Source: Niabella pedocola
GTDB lineage: Bacteria; Bacteroidota; Bacteroidia; Chitinophagales; Chitinophagaceae
Length of the DNA stretch: 64,000 nucleotides
Direction of reading: 5' to 3'
NCBI RefSeq assembly: GCF_021044425.1
Contig: NZ_JAJNEC010000005.1
Location: 2,418,001-2,482,000 of the forward strand
The notes under the pieces were generated by a model. That model had not been told where the DNA came from and did no database searches. It saw only the letters and a program-made list of their open reading frames with translations. A program made the translations under genes and the position numbers. Of this stretch, positions 25,471 to 35,243 are shown piece by piece (within the stretch, counting starts at the first letter, position 1; every line of letters begins with the position of its first letter).

Positions 25471-28400
25471 ATGAGTTTTAATTTTTCTCCACGGAGTCGC
25501 ATCCGGCGACCCCTTATTTTCAAAACGATTCTTATAATGAAATTGACGGTCTTTCTTCTTTTTATCGCCTGTTTGGAAGTAGGAGCCAGCGGGTATTCCC
25601 AAACCGTTACGTTCAATGGGCAGCGGCAAACATTGCGTAAGCTGTTTATCACTATTGAGAAGCAAACGGGCTATTCCGTTCTTTATAAAAAGGAAGTGAT
25701 AGACCGGGCGGTTCCTGTTTCCATAAACGCCCGGGACATGCCGCTTGCAGAGCTGCTGAACCGTGTGTTCCATGATCAGCCGTTAAAGTACTCCATCGAA
25801 AACCGGACCATCTTTATTACGGCGAAGCCCGAAAATGAAACCACGGAAATTACACGCCGTACGGCTCCCGTTGTAGCGGAGACGCCGGTCATTGTTAGTA
25901 ATGTAGACGTACGGGGTACGGTGAAAAGTACGGATGGTACTCCCATCACAGGCGCCAGTGTTGTCATACGCGGCACCAGCAGGGGAACCACTACCAATGA
26001 AGAGGGCGCTTTTTCTTTAAGTAACGTGGCCATTGGCGCTGTTTTGGAAATATCGGCAACCGGGTTTAAAACAACGGATCATAAAGTTACCGCGGCCGGT
26101 TTTGTAACCGTAACCCTCGAAAAGCAGGTAAAAGACATGGACGAGGTAAAGATTGTAACCACGGGATATCAAAACCTGGACCGTAAACTGTTTACAGGCT
26201 CCAGCAGTAAATTACTGGCAAAAGACGCCGAACGCAGCGGTGTTCCCGATATTACGCGTATGCTGGAAGGACAGGTGGCAGGTGTGTCTGTTCAAAACGT
26301 ATCCGGTACATTTGGTGCAGCGCCAAAACTCCGTATCCGGGGTGCTACTTCATTATCCGGCGATAACAAACCCCTGTGGGTGGTGGATGGGATCATCCTC
26401 GAAGATGTGGTAAACATCTCCAATGAAGCATTATCTACCGGCGATGCCAATACATTGATCGGTTCTTCCGTAGCAGGATTAAACCCGGATGATATTGAAT
26501 CATTCACCATATTAAAAGATGCGGCCGCCACGGCGCTCTATGGTGCAAGGGCGATGAATGGGGTGATCGTCGTAACCACAAAAAAAGGTAAGAATACCGA
26601 GGGCAAGGCCAATATTAACTATTCCTCCACGTTCACCACGTATATAAAGCCAAACTACAGCCAGTTTGATATTATGAATTCGGCGGAACAGATGTCGGTA
26701 CTGCTGGAAATGGAGAACAAAGGCTTTTTCAACCACAGCCAGGTATCACGCAGTAAGGACGGGGGCATTTTTTATAAAATGTATAACCAGATGTATGATT
26801 ATGATGAAAACTCCGGCACATTTGCGCTCAAAAATACCCTGGACGACCGGCTGAACTTTTTGCAGCGGTATGCCCGCGCAAATACGGACTGGTTTGACGT
26901 GTTGTTTAAAAATTCTCTTTTACAGGAACATTCATTGAGTGTTACTTCCGGATCGGCACGTTCGCAAAACTACTTTTCCACCAGTTTTATGAATGATAAT
27001 GGTCAAACCATTGCCGACCGTGTAAAACGCTATACGGCAAATTTCCGGAACAACTTCCGGGTGAATAATAAGCTAAGTTTTGAATTTATTGCGAATGCTT
27101 CTATCCGTGACCAGCGGGCACCCGGCACCCTTACCCGTCAATCGGACCCGGTAAATGGTAAATATTCAAGAGATTTTGATATTAACCCTTATTCCTATGC
27201 GCTGAATACAAGCCGGCTGATCACGCCCTATGATGCGAATGGCGATCTCGAATATTTTGTACTGAATTATGCGCCGTTCAATATCATCAATGAAATGAGT
27301 AAGAATTACCTGGAACTGACCATGCTGGATCTGAAAGTGCAGGGAGGTATCCGGTATAAGATCATTCCCCAGTTAACCTATTCGCTGGATGCATCCTACC
27401 GCTATGCTACCACCAGCAGGAAGCACTACATTAGGGAGGGATCAAATATGGCAGAATCGTTCCGGGCTAATGGAGACGCATCCGTTGCGGATAATAATAA
27501 TCAGCTGTATAAAGATCCGGATAATCCGAATGCATTGCCTGTAGTGGTTTTGCCGGAAGGTGGTTTCTATAATCTTACGGAAAACGGCATCAAGAATTAT
27601 TATTTGAGGAATAACCTGGAGTACAATGCTACTTTTAATACCATTCATAAGTTAAACCTGTTCGGTTCTATGGAGATCCGTTACACCGACCGGCAGAACA
27701 GCAATTTTATGGGGGTAGCGTATCAATATGAGAACGGCGGCCTGGTAAATCCCAACTATCGCTTCTTTAAAAAGATGATCGAAGGTGGTGATGCTTACTT
27801 TGGCATGGATTATAAATATGACCGTTTTGTGGCCGGTATGTTCCGGGGGGCCTACTCCCTCAAGGACCGGTACAGTATCAACGCTACAGCGCGTTACGAC
27901 GGTTCTAATTTAATGGGGCGTAGTACGGTGGCCCGCTGGCTGCCTACATGGAACGTTTCCGGTGCCTGGGATATTGACCAGGAGGATTTTTTCAATCAGG
28001 GCAATCCGATCCTGTCGGCCGCCCGTTTGAGGGCTACTTACGGCCTGGTGGCCAGCATGGGAAATGCGTCGAACTCTTCGGCCGTTTACTACAACCGAAT
28101 CACGTATCGTCCGTATGAAACAGAAAAAGAAGCGGCGATCTATATCAACAGTTTGGAAAATTCGCAGCTTACCTGGGAGAAACTGTATGAGCTGAACGTA
28201 GGAACCGATCTCTCCTTTTTCAAAAACCGGATCGACCTGACGTTAGATGTATACAAGCGCCATATTTTTGATCTGATCGGCACGATCCGTACGTCCGGCA
28301 TCGGCGGACAGTTTACAAAGTCGGCAAATTATGGAAAAATGGAGGCGCATGGCGTGGAACTTACGCTGGGCGGATACCCTGTAAGTATAACGGATGGCTT

Positions 28401-29205
28401 TAAATGGCGCACGCAGTTCAACTTTGGTATAAACAAAAATAAGATCACCAAGCTTGAGGTGAACCCGAATATCTGGACGATGGTACGTGCAGAAGGAGGT
28501 ACAAAAGAAGGCTATGCACAGCGGGGATTGTACTCGATACAGTTTGACGGGCTGGATCATCAATACGGATACCCGACTTTCATAGGAACCGATGGGAAAA
28601 AGGATACCTACATTTACCTGCAAAGCACCGATGTGGATTACCTGAAGTATCACGGCCCGGTAGATCCGGTTTTTACGGGAGGCTTCTTTAACCAGTTCTC
28701 GTATAAGGGAATCACGTTGTCGGCATTGTTCACGTTTGCCACAGGAAACTATATCCGTTTACAGCCGGCTTATTCCATAACATATGATGATATGTCCTCT
28801 ATGTCGAAAGACGTGGTAAACCGGTGGATTATGCCCGGGGATGAGATAAAGACCAGTATCCCGGCATTGCTGGATCGCTTTACGATGGATAACCGGATCT
28901 TAAAGGCTGATGGCAGTACGGTAGATGCGATATATCCATACAATGCCTATAACTATTCTACAGAACGTGTGGCAAAAGGCGATTTTATAAGGGTTAAGAA
29001 TGTTTCCCTGGCGTATATGCTGCCACAAACACTGGTAAAGCGCTGGGGCTTTAACACCCTGCAACTGGCCCTGGTAGGAAATAATATCGCCCTTTTATAT
29101 TCCGATAAAAAATTGAATGGAGCCGACCCTGAGTTCTTTAACAATGGTGGGGTGGCCATGCCGATTCCGAAACAATATACCCTCTCTTTTAAGGTGGGCT
29201 TCTAA
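25471..29205 (+). CDS. SusC/RagA TonB-linked outer membrane transporter with STN domain
   Basis: 1244 residues. After a signal peptide (LTVFLLFIACLEVGASGYSQ) comes an STN domain (about residues 50-115, LRKLFITIEKQTGYSVLYKK), the signalling domain that contacts FecR. A carboxypeptidase-regulatory-like domain follows (VRGTVKSTDGTPITGASVVI, ~149-228), then the plug (ITRMLEGQVAGVSVQ, VVDGIILEDV, DIESFTILKDAAATALYGA) and a 22-strand-type barrel ending in KQYTLSFKVGF with the terminal Phe needed for BAM insertion. It imports a large ligand with the SusD partner, powered by TonB. Ligand unknown; the metallohydrolase and DUF4302 neighbours suggest peptide or protein material more than a glycan. Confidence 0.93.
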   Translation: MSFNFSPRSRIRRPLIFKTILIMKLTVFLLFIACLEVGASGYSQTVTFNGQRQTLRKLFITIEKQTGYSVLYKKEVIDRAVPVSINARDMPLAELLNRVFHDQPLKYSIENRTIFITAKPENETTEITRRTAPVVAETPVIVSNVDVRGTVKSTDGTPITGASVVIRGTSRGTTTNEEGAFSLSNVAIGAVLEISATGFKTTDHKVTAAGFVTVTLEKQVKDMDEVKIVTTGYQNLDRKLFTGSSSKLLAKDAERSGVPDITRMLEGQVAGVSVQNVSGTFGAAPKLRIRGATSLSGDNKPLWVVDGIILEDVVNISNEALSTGDANTLIGSSVAGLNPDDIESFTILKDAAATALYGARAMNGVIVVTTKKGKNTEGKANINYSSTFTTYIKPNYSQFDIMNSAEQMSVLLEMENKGFFNHSQVSRSKDGGIFYKMYNQMYDYDENSGTFALKNTLDDRLNFLQRYARANTDWFDVLFKNSLLQEHSLSVTSGSARSQNYFSTSFMNDNGQTIADRVKRYTANFRNNFRVNNKLSFEFIANASIRDQRAPGTLTRQSDPVNGKYSRDFDINPYSYALNTSRLITPYDANGDLEYFVLNYAPFNIINEMSKNYLELTMLDLKVQGGIRYKIIPQLTYSLDASYRYATTSRKHYIREGSNMAESFRANGDASVADNNNQLYKDPDNPNALPVVVLPEGGFYNLTENGIKNYYLRNNLEYNATFNTIHKLNLFGSMEIRYTDRQNSNFMGVAYQYENGGLVNPNYRFFKKMIEGGDAYFGMDYKYDRFVAGMFRGAYSLKDRYSINATARYDGSNLMGRSTVARWLPTWNVSGAWDIDQEDFFNQGNPILSAARLRATYGLVASMGNASNSSAVYYNRITYRPYETEKEAAIYINSLENSQLTWEKLYELNVGTDLSFFKNRIDLTLDVYKRHIFDLIGTIRTSGIGGQFTKSANYGKMEAHGVELTLGGYPVSITDGFKWRTQFNFGINKNKITKLEVNPNIWTMVRAEGGTKEGYAQRGLYSIQFDGLDHQYGYPTFIGTDGKKDTYIYLQSTDVDYLKYHGPVDPVFTGGFFNQFSYKGITLSALFTFATGNYIRLQPAYSITYDDMSSMSKDVVNRWIMPGDEIKTSIPALLDRFTMDNRILKADGSTVDAIYPYNAYNYSTERVAKGDFIRVKNVSLAYMLPQTLVKRWGFNTLQLALVGNNIALLYSDKKLNGADPEFFNNGGVAMPIPKQYTLSFKVGF

Positions 29206-29237
29206 ACGTATTATTGTAGCAATATAAAAAGAAATAA

Positions 29238-30722
29238 ATGAAAAGAATCCTATATACATTAGTGCTTATATTGATGATTGCGCTGGTGTCCTGTAAAAAA
29301 TTCTTAGATAAGGATCCCGACCTGCGCACGCAGATCAATACCCTTGATAAGGTGGCGCAGTTGCTGGTTACGGCCTATCCTGAGCGGCATTACCTGGCTT
29401 TTGCCGAAACCGCATCCGATAACGCGGAAGATAAATCTGCGGCACTGGCGGCTTATAATAATGAACCCTTTCCCAGTTTATATAACTGGAACGAAATGAC
29501 CGATGATATCAACGGATCGCCTACCAAGTACTGGAATGCGGCTTACGCGGCCATCGCCAGTGCCAACCAGGCCCTGGCTGCCATTGAGGAAAACCAATTT
29601 GGAACGGCGGCCAACCAGTATAAAGGTGAGGCCCTGGTTGCAAGAGCGTATGCCCATTTTATGCTGGTTACCTTTTTTGCAAAAGCCTATGTTCCGGGAG
29701 GTACCAATAATACGCCGGGCATTCCTTATGTAAAGGAACCCGAAACGGTAGCAGTTAAATTATACGAGCGCGGTACGGTGGCATCAGTATACGAAGATCT
29801 GGAAAAAGATCTTACCGAAGGTCTTCCCTTGCTGAGTGGCGGTCAGTGGCAGGTTCCCAAATACCATTTCAACCCGCAGGCGGCAAATGCTTTTGCTGCC
29901 CGGTTTTATTTGTTCAAGGGCGATTGGGATAAGGTGATCCAGCATGTATCGGCTATTTTACCGGAAAATAATTTTAAAGAAAATATCCGGCAGTACAACG
30001 GATCCCTGTATAATCTTACGTATACGGAGCATCGCATCGAATATACGAAGGCGGATAAATCCTGGAACCTGCTGCTGGCCAATACCTACTCTAATTTCCA
30101 GAGAGGCTCGTCTTCCATTGAAGCGGCGGGTGGCGCACGTTACAGTTTTGGAGAAACAAAGAAGAACCTGTACAATAAGGTTACGGTATTTGGAGCGCCT
30201 TTCAGAAACCGGTATGGCGTTTATACGGCGCCCAACTATACTACCAACAAGTATAACGAGTATTTCTATTATACAAACGTGGCTGCGGGCATCGGGTATC
30301 CCTATATCATGATGCCGTTGTTAACCATGGATGAGGCCCTGCTGAACAGAGCGGAGGCGTATATCCAAAAAGGGCAGTTTGCCCAGGGAATTGCCGATTT
30401 GAGCACGTTTGCCAGTACCCGCATTGTTAATTATAACAGCACAACACATGCGCTTACGGTGGAAAAAGCAAAAGCCTTCTTTAATACAGCGGATGATAAA
30501 GAGGCCCTGATTAAGGCATTACTGGAAACCAAGCAGATCGCATTTATGCAGGAAGGCATCCGGTGGATGGATATCCTGCGGCACCGGCTTACGGTATCGC
30601 ACAATTTTATTGCATCGGATGGCACGGAAACCTTCAAAACGCTGGGGCCGGACGATAACCGGAGAATGTTTCAAATACCTCCGGACGCTAAATTATCAGG
30701 TGTAGCAGCCAATCCCCGATAA
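29238..30722 (+). CDS. RagB/SusD family surface lipoprotein
   Basis: 494 residues with a lipobox (LVSCKKFLDKDPD, Cys19). TPR-like helices carry SusD features: YWNAAYAAIASANQALAAIEE, GEALVARAYAHFMLVTFFAKAY, GIPYVKEP, and the C-terminal ETKQIAFMQEGIRWMDILR block. SusD proteins lid the SusC barrel and bind substrate at the cell surface. The gene starts 32 bp after susC and 12 bp before the metallohydrolase, a typical operon spacing. Confidence 0.93.
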   Translation: MKRILYTLVLILMIALVSCKKFLDKDPDLRTQINTLDKVAQLLVTAYPERHYLAFAETASDNAEDKSAALAAYNNEPFPSLYNWNEMTDDINGSPTKYWNAAYAAIASANQALAAIEENQFGTAANQYKGEALVARAYAHFMLVTFFAKAYVPGGTNNTPGIPYVKEPETVAVKLYERGTVASVYEDLEKDLTEGLPLLSGGQWQVPKYHFNPQAANAFAARFYLFKGDWDKVIQHVSAILPENNFKENIRQYNGSLYNLTYTEHRIEYTKADKSWNLLLANTYSNFQRGSSSIEAAGGARYSFGETKKNLYNKVTVFGAPFRNRYGVYTAPNYTTNKYNEYFYYTNVAAGIGYPYIMMPLLTMDEALLNRAEAYIQKGQFAQGIADLSTFASTRIVNYNSTTHALTVEKAKAFFNTADDKEALIKALLETKQIAFMQEGIRWMDILRHRLTVSHNFIASDGTETFKTLGPDDNRRMFQIPPDAKLSGVAANPR

Positions 30723-30734
30723 AAACTGAAAACA

Positions 30735-32135
30735 ATGAAAAAATTATATTATCTGTTTCTTTTAAGTCTGCTTTTTTCGGCCTGCCGCAAGAGCGATGAA
30801 AACCTGGATATTGATCTTACCAAATACAACGCCGATACCTATGTAGGAGATCCGGTGATTGACAAATGGCTGATGGATAGCCTTACCAACCCGTATAATA
30901 TTCAGACGGTGTACCGGTTTGAGCGCAATCTTACCGATTACAGTCTGGACATTGCACCCATCGACCTGGGAAAAGTATTGCCTACAATGCAGGCCGTAAG
31001 ACGTATCTTTTTGACACCCTACGGAAAAGTCGCCGGGGAAACGTTCATCAAAAAAATGACACCCAAACAATTTGTATTGTATGGCTCTCCCTCTTACAAC
31101 AGTAACGGAAGCATTACACTGGGAACGGCAGATGGCGGCCGGCGCGTGGTGCTGTATGAATTGAATAACATCAACTTCTCCAACGGGGAGCAGGTACGCA
31201 GGAAGATACGCACCATTCACCACGAATTCACGCATATCCTGAACCAGAATATATTGATACCGCCGGATTTTGAACAGGTAACCAAGGCCGACTATGATGC
31301 CGACTGGACCAATAGTGCCAATACCGACTCCGTTGCCAAATCCCTGGGCTTTGTGTCCCGCTACTCCCGGAGCGATTATAAAGAAGATTTTGCTGAAATG
31401 GTAGCGCACTTACTGGTGGAAGGCCAGGTGTGGTTTAATAACTATGTAAACACCGCTTCCCTGGAGGCAAAAACAAAACTGCAAAACAAGGAACGGTTGG
31501 TGAAGAATTATTTAAAAACCTATTTCAATATCGATTTTAACGAATTGCAGGCCGAAGTGCAAAAAGCGTTGAAGGAAACCTATAATGTTAAGGATCCGGA
31601 AGACCTTACCCAAACATTGCCCATCTGGCTGTCGGATAATAAGGTAAGCAGTATCACGTATGATCCTGCGGCAAGCCACTATACAACGTATGGTAGTTCC
31701 GCCGCATTTACAACGGTGTATAATAATTATAAAAACACCTTGTTCTCCCTGGGTAGCCGGACCTTGAAAAGTATCCAGTTCGTGTTTGTGGATGCGTCCA
31801 ATATGATCTTCCGGGCCAATTACACCAACAGTGCGGGTACGGCTTTTTCTGCAGACTATAATTTCAAGATGACAATAAAACCGCTTACCGGGGAAGTGAT
31901 ATTTACGAAAGCGATACCCGAGGGTACAACCGGCTCGCATGGTAACGGTCAAAACTCGCAGGTATTGCCCGCGTTTGAGCAATACATATTGCCGTACCTC
32001 ACCAACCGCACGTTTGTTGCAGCCTGGCTGCCAACAACCCTCCCATCATCCAGCCCGTTATACCGGACCTTTGGTGGATTTTATGTAAGCGGAGCGGCGT
32101 CGAATTATATATACGGACCAATTGTTTTAAAATAA
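30735..32135 (+). CDS. substrate import-associated zinc metallohydrolase lipoprotein (TIGR04549-like)
   Basis: 466 residues with a lipobox (LLFSACRKS, Cys17). The zincin motif HEFTH is at 163-167 (in TIHHEFTHILNQN), with a downstream YKEDFAEMVAHLL helix that likely supplies the third zinc ligand. The second half is beta-rich without recognised motifs. This matches the zinc-binding lipoproteins regularly encoded after SusC/SusD pairs in Bacteroidota (TIGR04549). It is probably a surface peptidase or hydrolase that cuts material before or during import; the actual substrate is unknown. Confidence 0.85.
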   Translation: MKKLYYLFLLSLLFSACRKSDENLDIDLTKYNADTYVGDPVIDKWLMDSLTNPYNIQTVYRFERNLTDYSLDIAPIDLGKVLPTMQAVRRIFLTPYGKVAGETFIKKMTPKQFVLYGSPSYNSNGSITLGTADGGRRVVLYELNNINFSNGEQVRRKIRTIHHEFTHILNQNILIPPDFEQVTKADYDADWTNSANTDSVAKSLGFVSRYSRSDYKEDFAEMVAHLLVEGQVWFNNYVNTASLEAKTKLQNKERLVKNYLKTYFNIDFNELQAEVQKALKETYNVKDPEDLTQTLPIWLSDNKVSSITYDPAASHYTTYGSSAAFTTVYNNYKNTLFSLGSRTLKSIQFVFVDASNMIFRANYTNSAGTAFSADYNFKMTIKPLTGEVIFTKAIPEGTTGSHGNGQNSQVLPAFEQYILPYLTNRTFVAAWLPTTLPSSSPLYRTFGGFYVSGAASNYIYGPIVLK

Positions 32136-32192
32136 ATCTTTATGGCGGGTTTGCCCGGGCAGGCCCGCCGGTAATAAAATAAACTTTAACAG

Positions 32193-33521
32193 ATGAATAA
32201 GATCGTTATTATTCTACTGATGGCAGCAATGATGGCTGGCTGCCGGAAAAATGAGGTACCACTCGTAAACGGAGGGTTACCCGAAGAGCGGATAATGGAG
32301 CGTTTGGCCGAACTGCGGGGTAAATTAACCGGGGCTGAAAACGGCTGGATGGCATCGCTTACTACTACGGCCGGTGGCGGTTATGGATTTTATATGAAGT
32401 TTGGTGCCGATGAAAAGGTATCCATGATGGGCGACTTAAGCGAAGATGCCGCCACGCAATCGCAAACCTCCACTTACCGGGTGAAATGGGTAATGAACGC
32501 TGCCCTTCTTTTTGATACGTACAATTATATCACTTTATTGCAGGACCCCGATCCGAAGGTAAGTGGCGGTAAAGCCGGCAGCGGGTTAAAGAGTGATATT
32601 GAGTTTGAGTACATCCGCTCAAGCGGTGATTCGGTGATTTTGCAGGGAAAAAAATACCAGAACTACCTGTATCTTGTAAAAGCAACAGCCGCGCAGGCAA
32701 CCGATTACCAGCAGGGAACGGTGGTAGACCGGATGGAAGCTATACAGGACTATTTTGAAGATCATTTTAATAATTATATTAATATAGATGGGCTTCCCAA
32801 TAAAATATCGTTCATCGTCAATGACGACAAACGTCTTTCCTTTCAATATGCCGATGCCAAGGACAGCATTATAACAATCGATGGAAAATTCAATTTTGAT
32901 GTAAGTGGGATAAATTTTTCGGAAGGCCTGGTGGTGAACGGTATTCAATTTAAGAAAGGAGCATTGACCGGAAGCACGTTGAAGCTGTACGACGCAGGCG
33001 GAAAAGAATATACCGTGTCTCAGAACCCAACGCCTGTTATTCCCCTTAAGTTATTGTTTGCCTATAACAAAACCTATAATACAATACTGATTGGCAGCGC
33101 TACGCTTCCAGCCGGCGTAACCTCCGGCTTTAACAGTGTATTTAACGGAATGGTCAGCCGCTTTGTTGCTTCATCAAGATCGATTGATTCAGTCAGGATC
33201 GTTTTCTCAAACAGTACGCAGGGGCTTTTGGAGATCCGGTACAAGTCGGGAACCACCGCTTTCCAGGCAGCTTTATCGTTTAGTTATGTATTAAAAGATG
33301 GCGTTTTAACGCTTGCCGACTATGCGCCGGTATTGAACGGAACAAGCAGTAACTGGACATCCAGGATTGACCAGATTGGAAGTTTTGATCAATGGATCCG
33401 CAGCGGCCCTTTCAAAATAGATTGGGTGGCGAGTGCAGGCTCTGGAGGCAAAATCCTGGGAGGTCTGTATAAGGTATCGGACCCGTCAGATTTTTATTAT
33501 GGAGATCTCCGGAAGCGATAA
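32193..33521 (+). CDS. DUF4302 domain lipoprotein
   Basis: 442 residues with a lipobox (AAMMAGCRKNE, Cys17). The N-terminal half has family text (RIMERLAELRGKLTGAENGWMA, YGFYMKFGADEKVSMM, TYRVKWVMNAALLFDTYNYI), as in DUF4302 proteins that follow SusC/SusD/metallohydrolase genes. The second half appears to be a repeat of a beta-sheet module (FNGMVSRFVASSRSIDSVRI resembles AFTTVYNNYKNTLFSLGSRT...RTLKSIQFVF of the preceding gene), which hints at a shared surface domain in both lipoproteins. A role in binding the imported substrate is inference. Confidence 0.82.
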   Translation: MNKIVIILLMAAMMAGCRKNEVPLVNGGLPEERIMERLAELRGKLTGAENGWMASLTTTAGGGYGFYMKFGADEKVSMMGDLSEDAATQSQTSTYRVKWVMNAALLFDTYNYITLLQDPDPKVSGGKAGSGLKSDIEFEYIRSSGDSVILQGKKYQNYLYLVKATAAQATDYQQGTVVDRMEAIQDYFEDHFNNYINIDGLPNKISFIVNDDKRLSFQYADAKDSIITIDGKFNFDVSGINFSEGLVVNGIQFKKGALTGSTLKLYDAGGKEYTVSQNPTPVIPLKLLFAYNKTYNTILIGSATLPAGVTSGFNSVFNGMVSRFVASSRSIDSVRIVFSNSTQGLLEIRYKSGTTAFQAALSFSYVLKDGVLTLADYAPVLNGTSSNWTSRIDQIGSFDQWIRSGPFKIDWVASAGSGGKILGGLYKVSDPSDFYYGDLRKR

Positions 33522-33564
33522 TCAGGCGGAAAATCGCTTGTGGTCATCGGATGATCAATGAGCG

Positions 33565-33602
33565 AAGGGCCCGGATAGATGCAACTATCCGGGCCCTTTT
33601 TA
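33565..33602 (+). terminator. strong intrinsic terminator of the SusCD operon
   Basis: A perfect 14-bp stem AAGGGCCCGGATAG/CTATCCGGGCCCTT (33565-33578 and 33585-33598) with loop ATGCAA, followed by TTTTTAT. It lies 43 bp after the DUF4302 stop and marks the end of the uptake operon. Confidence 0.92.
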
Positions 33603-33853
33603 TGAATGGCGGAAGCGGATTTGTTTGCTGTTGGCGACCTGCGCTTATCGGCTAACCGGGGGCTTAAAGCAATAAAGAGACATATCTATAGCTCCGGTTG
33701 TGGCAATAATCGTTTGATTATGAATATCTATAATGTGATGCTGTATAAAAGGCCACCTTTTGAACGGTGTATTGTACTCCTAAAATAGGTGAATAGGAGT
33801 TTAAACAATTTTTAATAAATTTCCCCAATACGCCGTTTTTGCCCAAGCTTTGT

Positions 33854-33861
33854 TATATTTG
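33854..33861 (+). promoter_or_regulatory. promoter -7 box of adk
   Basis: TATATTTG is an exact TAnnTTTG match 28 bases before the adk ATG. The 33603-33853 stretch before it holds no convincing gene; a 60-codon frame there has no family features. Confidence 0.55.
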
Positions 33862-33889
33862 TTGGCAACACTTTAAAAGAAAAGCGTAA

Positions 33890-34498
33890 ATGTTTAATTT
33901 AATCTTATTCGGTCCTCCCGGTAGCGGTAAAGGAACACAATCTGACCTGTTGGTGTCAAAGTACGGTTTGGTACATCTTTCTACCGGAAACCTGCTGCGT
34001 TCAGAGATCGCCGATAAAACCCCCCTGGGTATTGAGGCGAAGAATTTTATGGACAAGGGACAGCTGGTGCCGGATGAAGTAGTGATCGGTATGATCGATA
34101 ACTGCCTGGAGCTCCATAAAGATGCGGGTGGCTTTTTGTTTGACGGTTTTCCGCGTACGGCCAACCAGGCCAAGGCCCTGGATAAATTGCTGGAACTGAA
34201 ACGTACCGCTATTCATAGTGTACTGGCGCTGGAAGTAACGGAAGAAGAACTGGTGAAACGCCTGCTGGAAAGAGGCAAAACCTCCGGCCGTTCGGATGAT
34301 ACCAATGAAGCAGTGATCCGCAACCGCTTTGCTGTTTACCAAAATGAAACAGCTCCTGTTGCAGAACATTACAAAGCACAACATAAATTTAAGGCCATCC
34401 CCGGCGAAGGCACGGTAGCGGATATTTCGGCTGCCCTGGGCGAGCAGATCGACAAGGTGCTGGAGCGGCAACGCAAAGAGCAGGAAGCCTTCGAGTAA
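33890..34498 (+). CDS. adk: adenylate kinase
   Basis: 202 residues. P-loop GPPGSGKGT at 8-16, STGNLLRSE (AMP-binding region), FLFDGFPRTANQA and the RGKTSGRSDD segment followed by the arginine-containing RNRFAVY. The LID is the short form without the zinc or extended LID domain. It converts ATP + AMP to 2 ADP in the cytoplasm. Its own -7 box and downstream terminator make it a single-gene unit. Confidence 0.96.
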   Translation: MFNLILFGPPGSGKGTQSDLLVSKYGLVHLSTGNLLRSEIADKTPLGIEAKNFMDKGQLVPDEVVIGMIDNCLELHKDAGGFLFDGFPRTANQAKALDKLLELKRTAIHSVLALEVTEEELVKRLLERGKTSGRSDDTNEAVIRNRFAVYQNETAPVAEHYKAQHKFKAIPGEGTVADISAALGEQIDKVLERQRKEQEAFE

Positions 34499-34507
34499 AA
34501 GATATAG

Positions 34508-34534
34508 AGGTCCGGTTTAGCCGGACCTTTTTTT
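34508..34534 (+). terminator. adk terminator
   Basis: An 8-bp stem AGGTCCGG/CCGGACCT (34508-34515 and 34521-34528), loop TTTAG, then a run of seven T. The T-run reaches the stop codon of the convergent lipoprotein gene. Confidence 0.88.
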
Positions 34535-34991
34535 ATTTGCTGCCTAATACACCCTCGGCCTTGCTGATACTGTTGAGTACCGCATCCTTCATCACATCCA
34601 CCTTTGCTTTCTGATCCTGCAGGTATCTGATACGTTCGGGCTCATTATCTTTCAGCGAATCATATCTGAACCCATTCATCCAATCATGCATGGTTTTATC
34701 GGCGTTGGTAAGATCTGCCAGTGCATCTTCCAGTTTTGTTTTTAAAGCGGCCTGTTGTTTTTGGGCGGCCGGCGGCAATTTGCCAAGAGAGTCGATGGCG
34801 GCCTTTGATTCGTTCATCAGCCGTTCCAGCTTTTTCATTTTTGGCATCGCTACATCATGCCCGTCAATAACGGCCTGTAAAAGACTGTCGGCCTGTGTTT
34901 GTGGTCCGTCGCCCGCTTCAGCAGCAGTACGGTTTCCTTCTCCACAGGCTACCAGCAGTACGGTTGCAACTGAGAAAAACAGCAATTTCAT
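34533..34991 (-). CDS. putative lipoprotein, coiled-coil type
   Basis: 152 residues from the ATG at 34989-34991, which gives a lipobox (TVLLVACGEG, Cys16); the longer frame to 35057 adds 22 residues without signal features. The mature part is acidic/Lys-rich and almost wholly helical (MKKLERLMNESKAAIDSLG, KLEDALADLTNADKTMHDWM), so a coiled-coil or helical bundle is likely. Similar proteins in Bacteroidota are labelled 'viral A-type inclusion protein', a name without functional content. Its -7 box (35013-35020) supports the chosen start. Function unknown. Confidence 0.7.
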   Translation of the reverse strand: MKLLFFSVATVLLVACGEGNRTAAEAGDGPQTQADSLLQAVIDGHDVAMPKMKKLERLMNESKAAIDSLGKLPPAAQKQQAALKTKLEDALADLTNADKTMHDWMNGFRYDSLKDNEPERIRYLQDQKAKVDVMKDAVLNSISKAEGVLGSK

Positions 34992-35012
34992 GGGATAAAA
35001 AAATTTTAAGGC

Positions 35013-35020
35013 CAAAGGTA
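35013..35020 (-). promoter_or_regulatory. promoter -7 box of the coiled-coil lipoprotein gene
   Basis: The minus strand reads TACCTTTG, an exact TAnnTTTG match 21 bases before the ATG at 34991. Confidence 0.5.
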
Positions 35021-35243
35021 CGGATAGTTGCCGGACCCGCCGGTAGTGCAGGAGCAATTAAAAGGAATGCGGCTGCTGCGCCAAATTTTTATTCCTATGG
35101 TTGATTTCATTATAAAAGGTTCATTACAGGCTGTTGTTGTGTTCAGGAATGATTCTTGTATATTAGCTAACGGAATAGTTACCTGGGCGCTCGCTGCTGA
35201 AATCAGCATGCCTGTGGATTTTTTTCAACAAAAAGTAAGCAAC

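Noticed and set aside
33606..33788. 60-codon frame between the SusCD terminator and adk
   Set aside because: No recognisable pattern, and it starts directly after a terminator T-run without a promoter.
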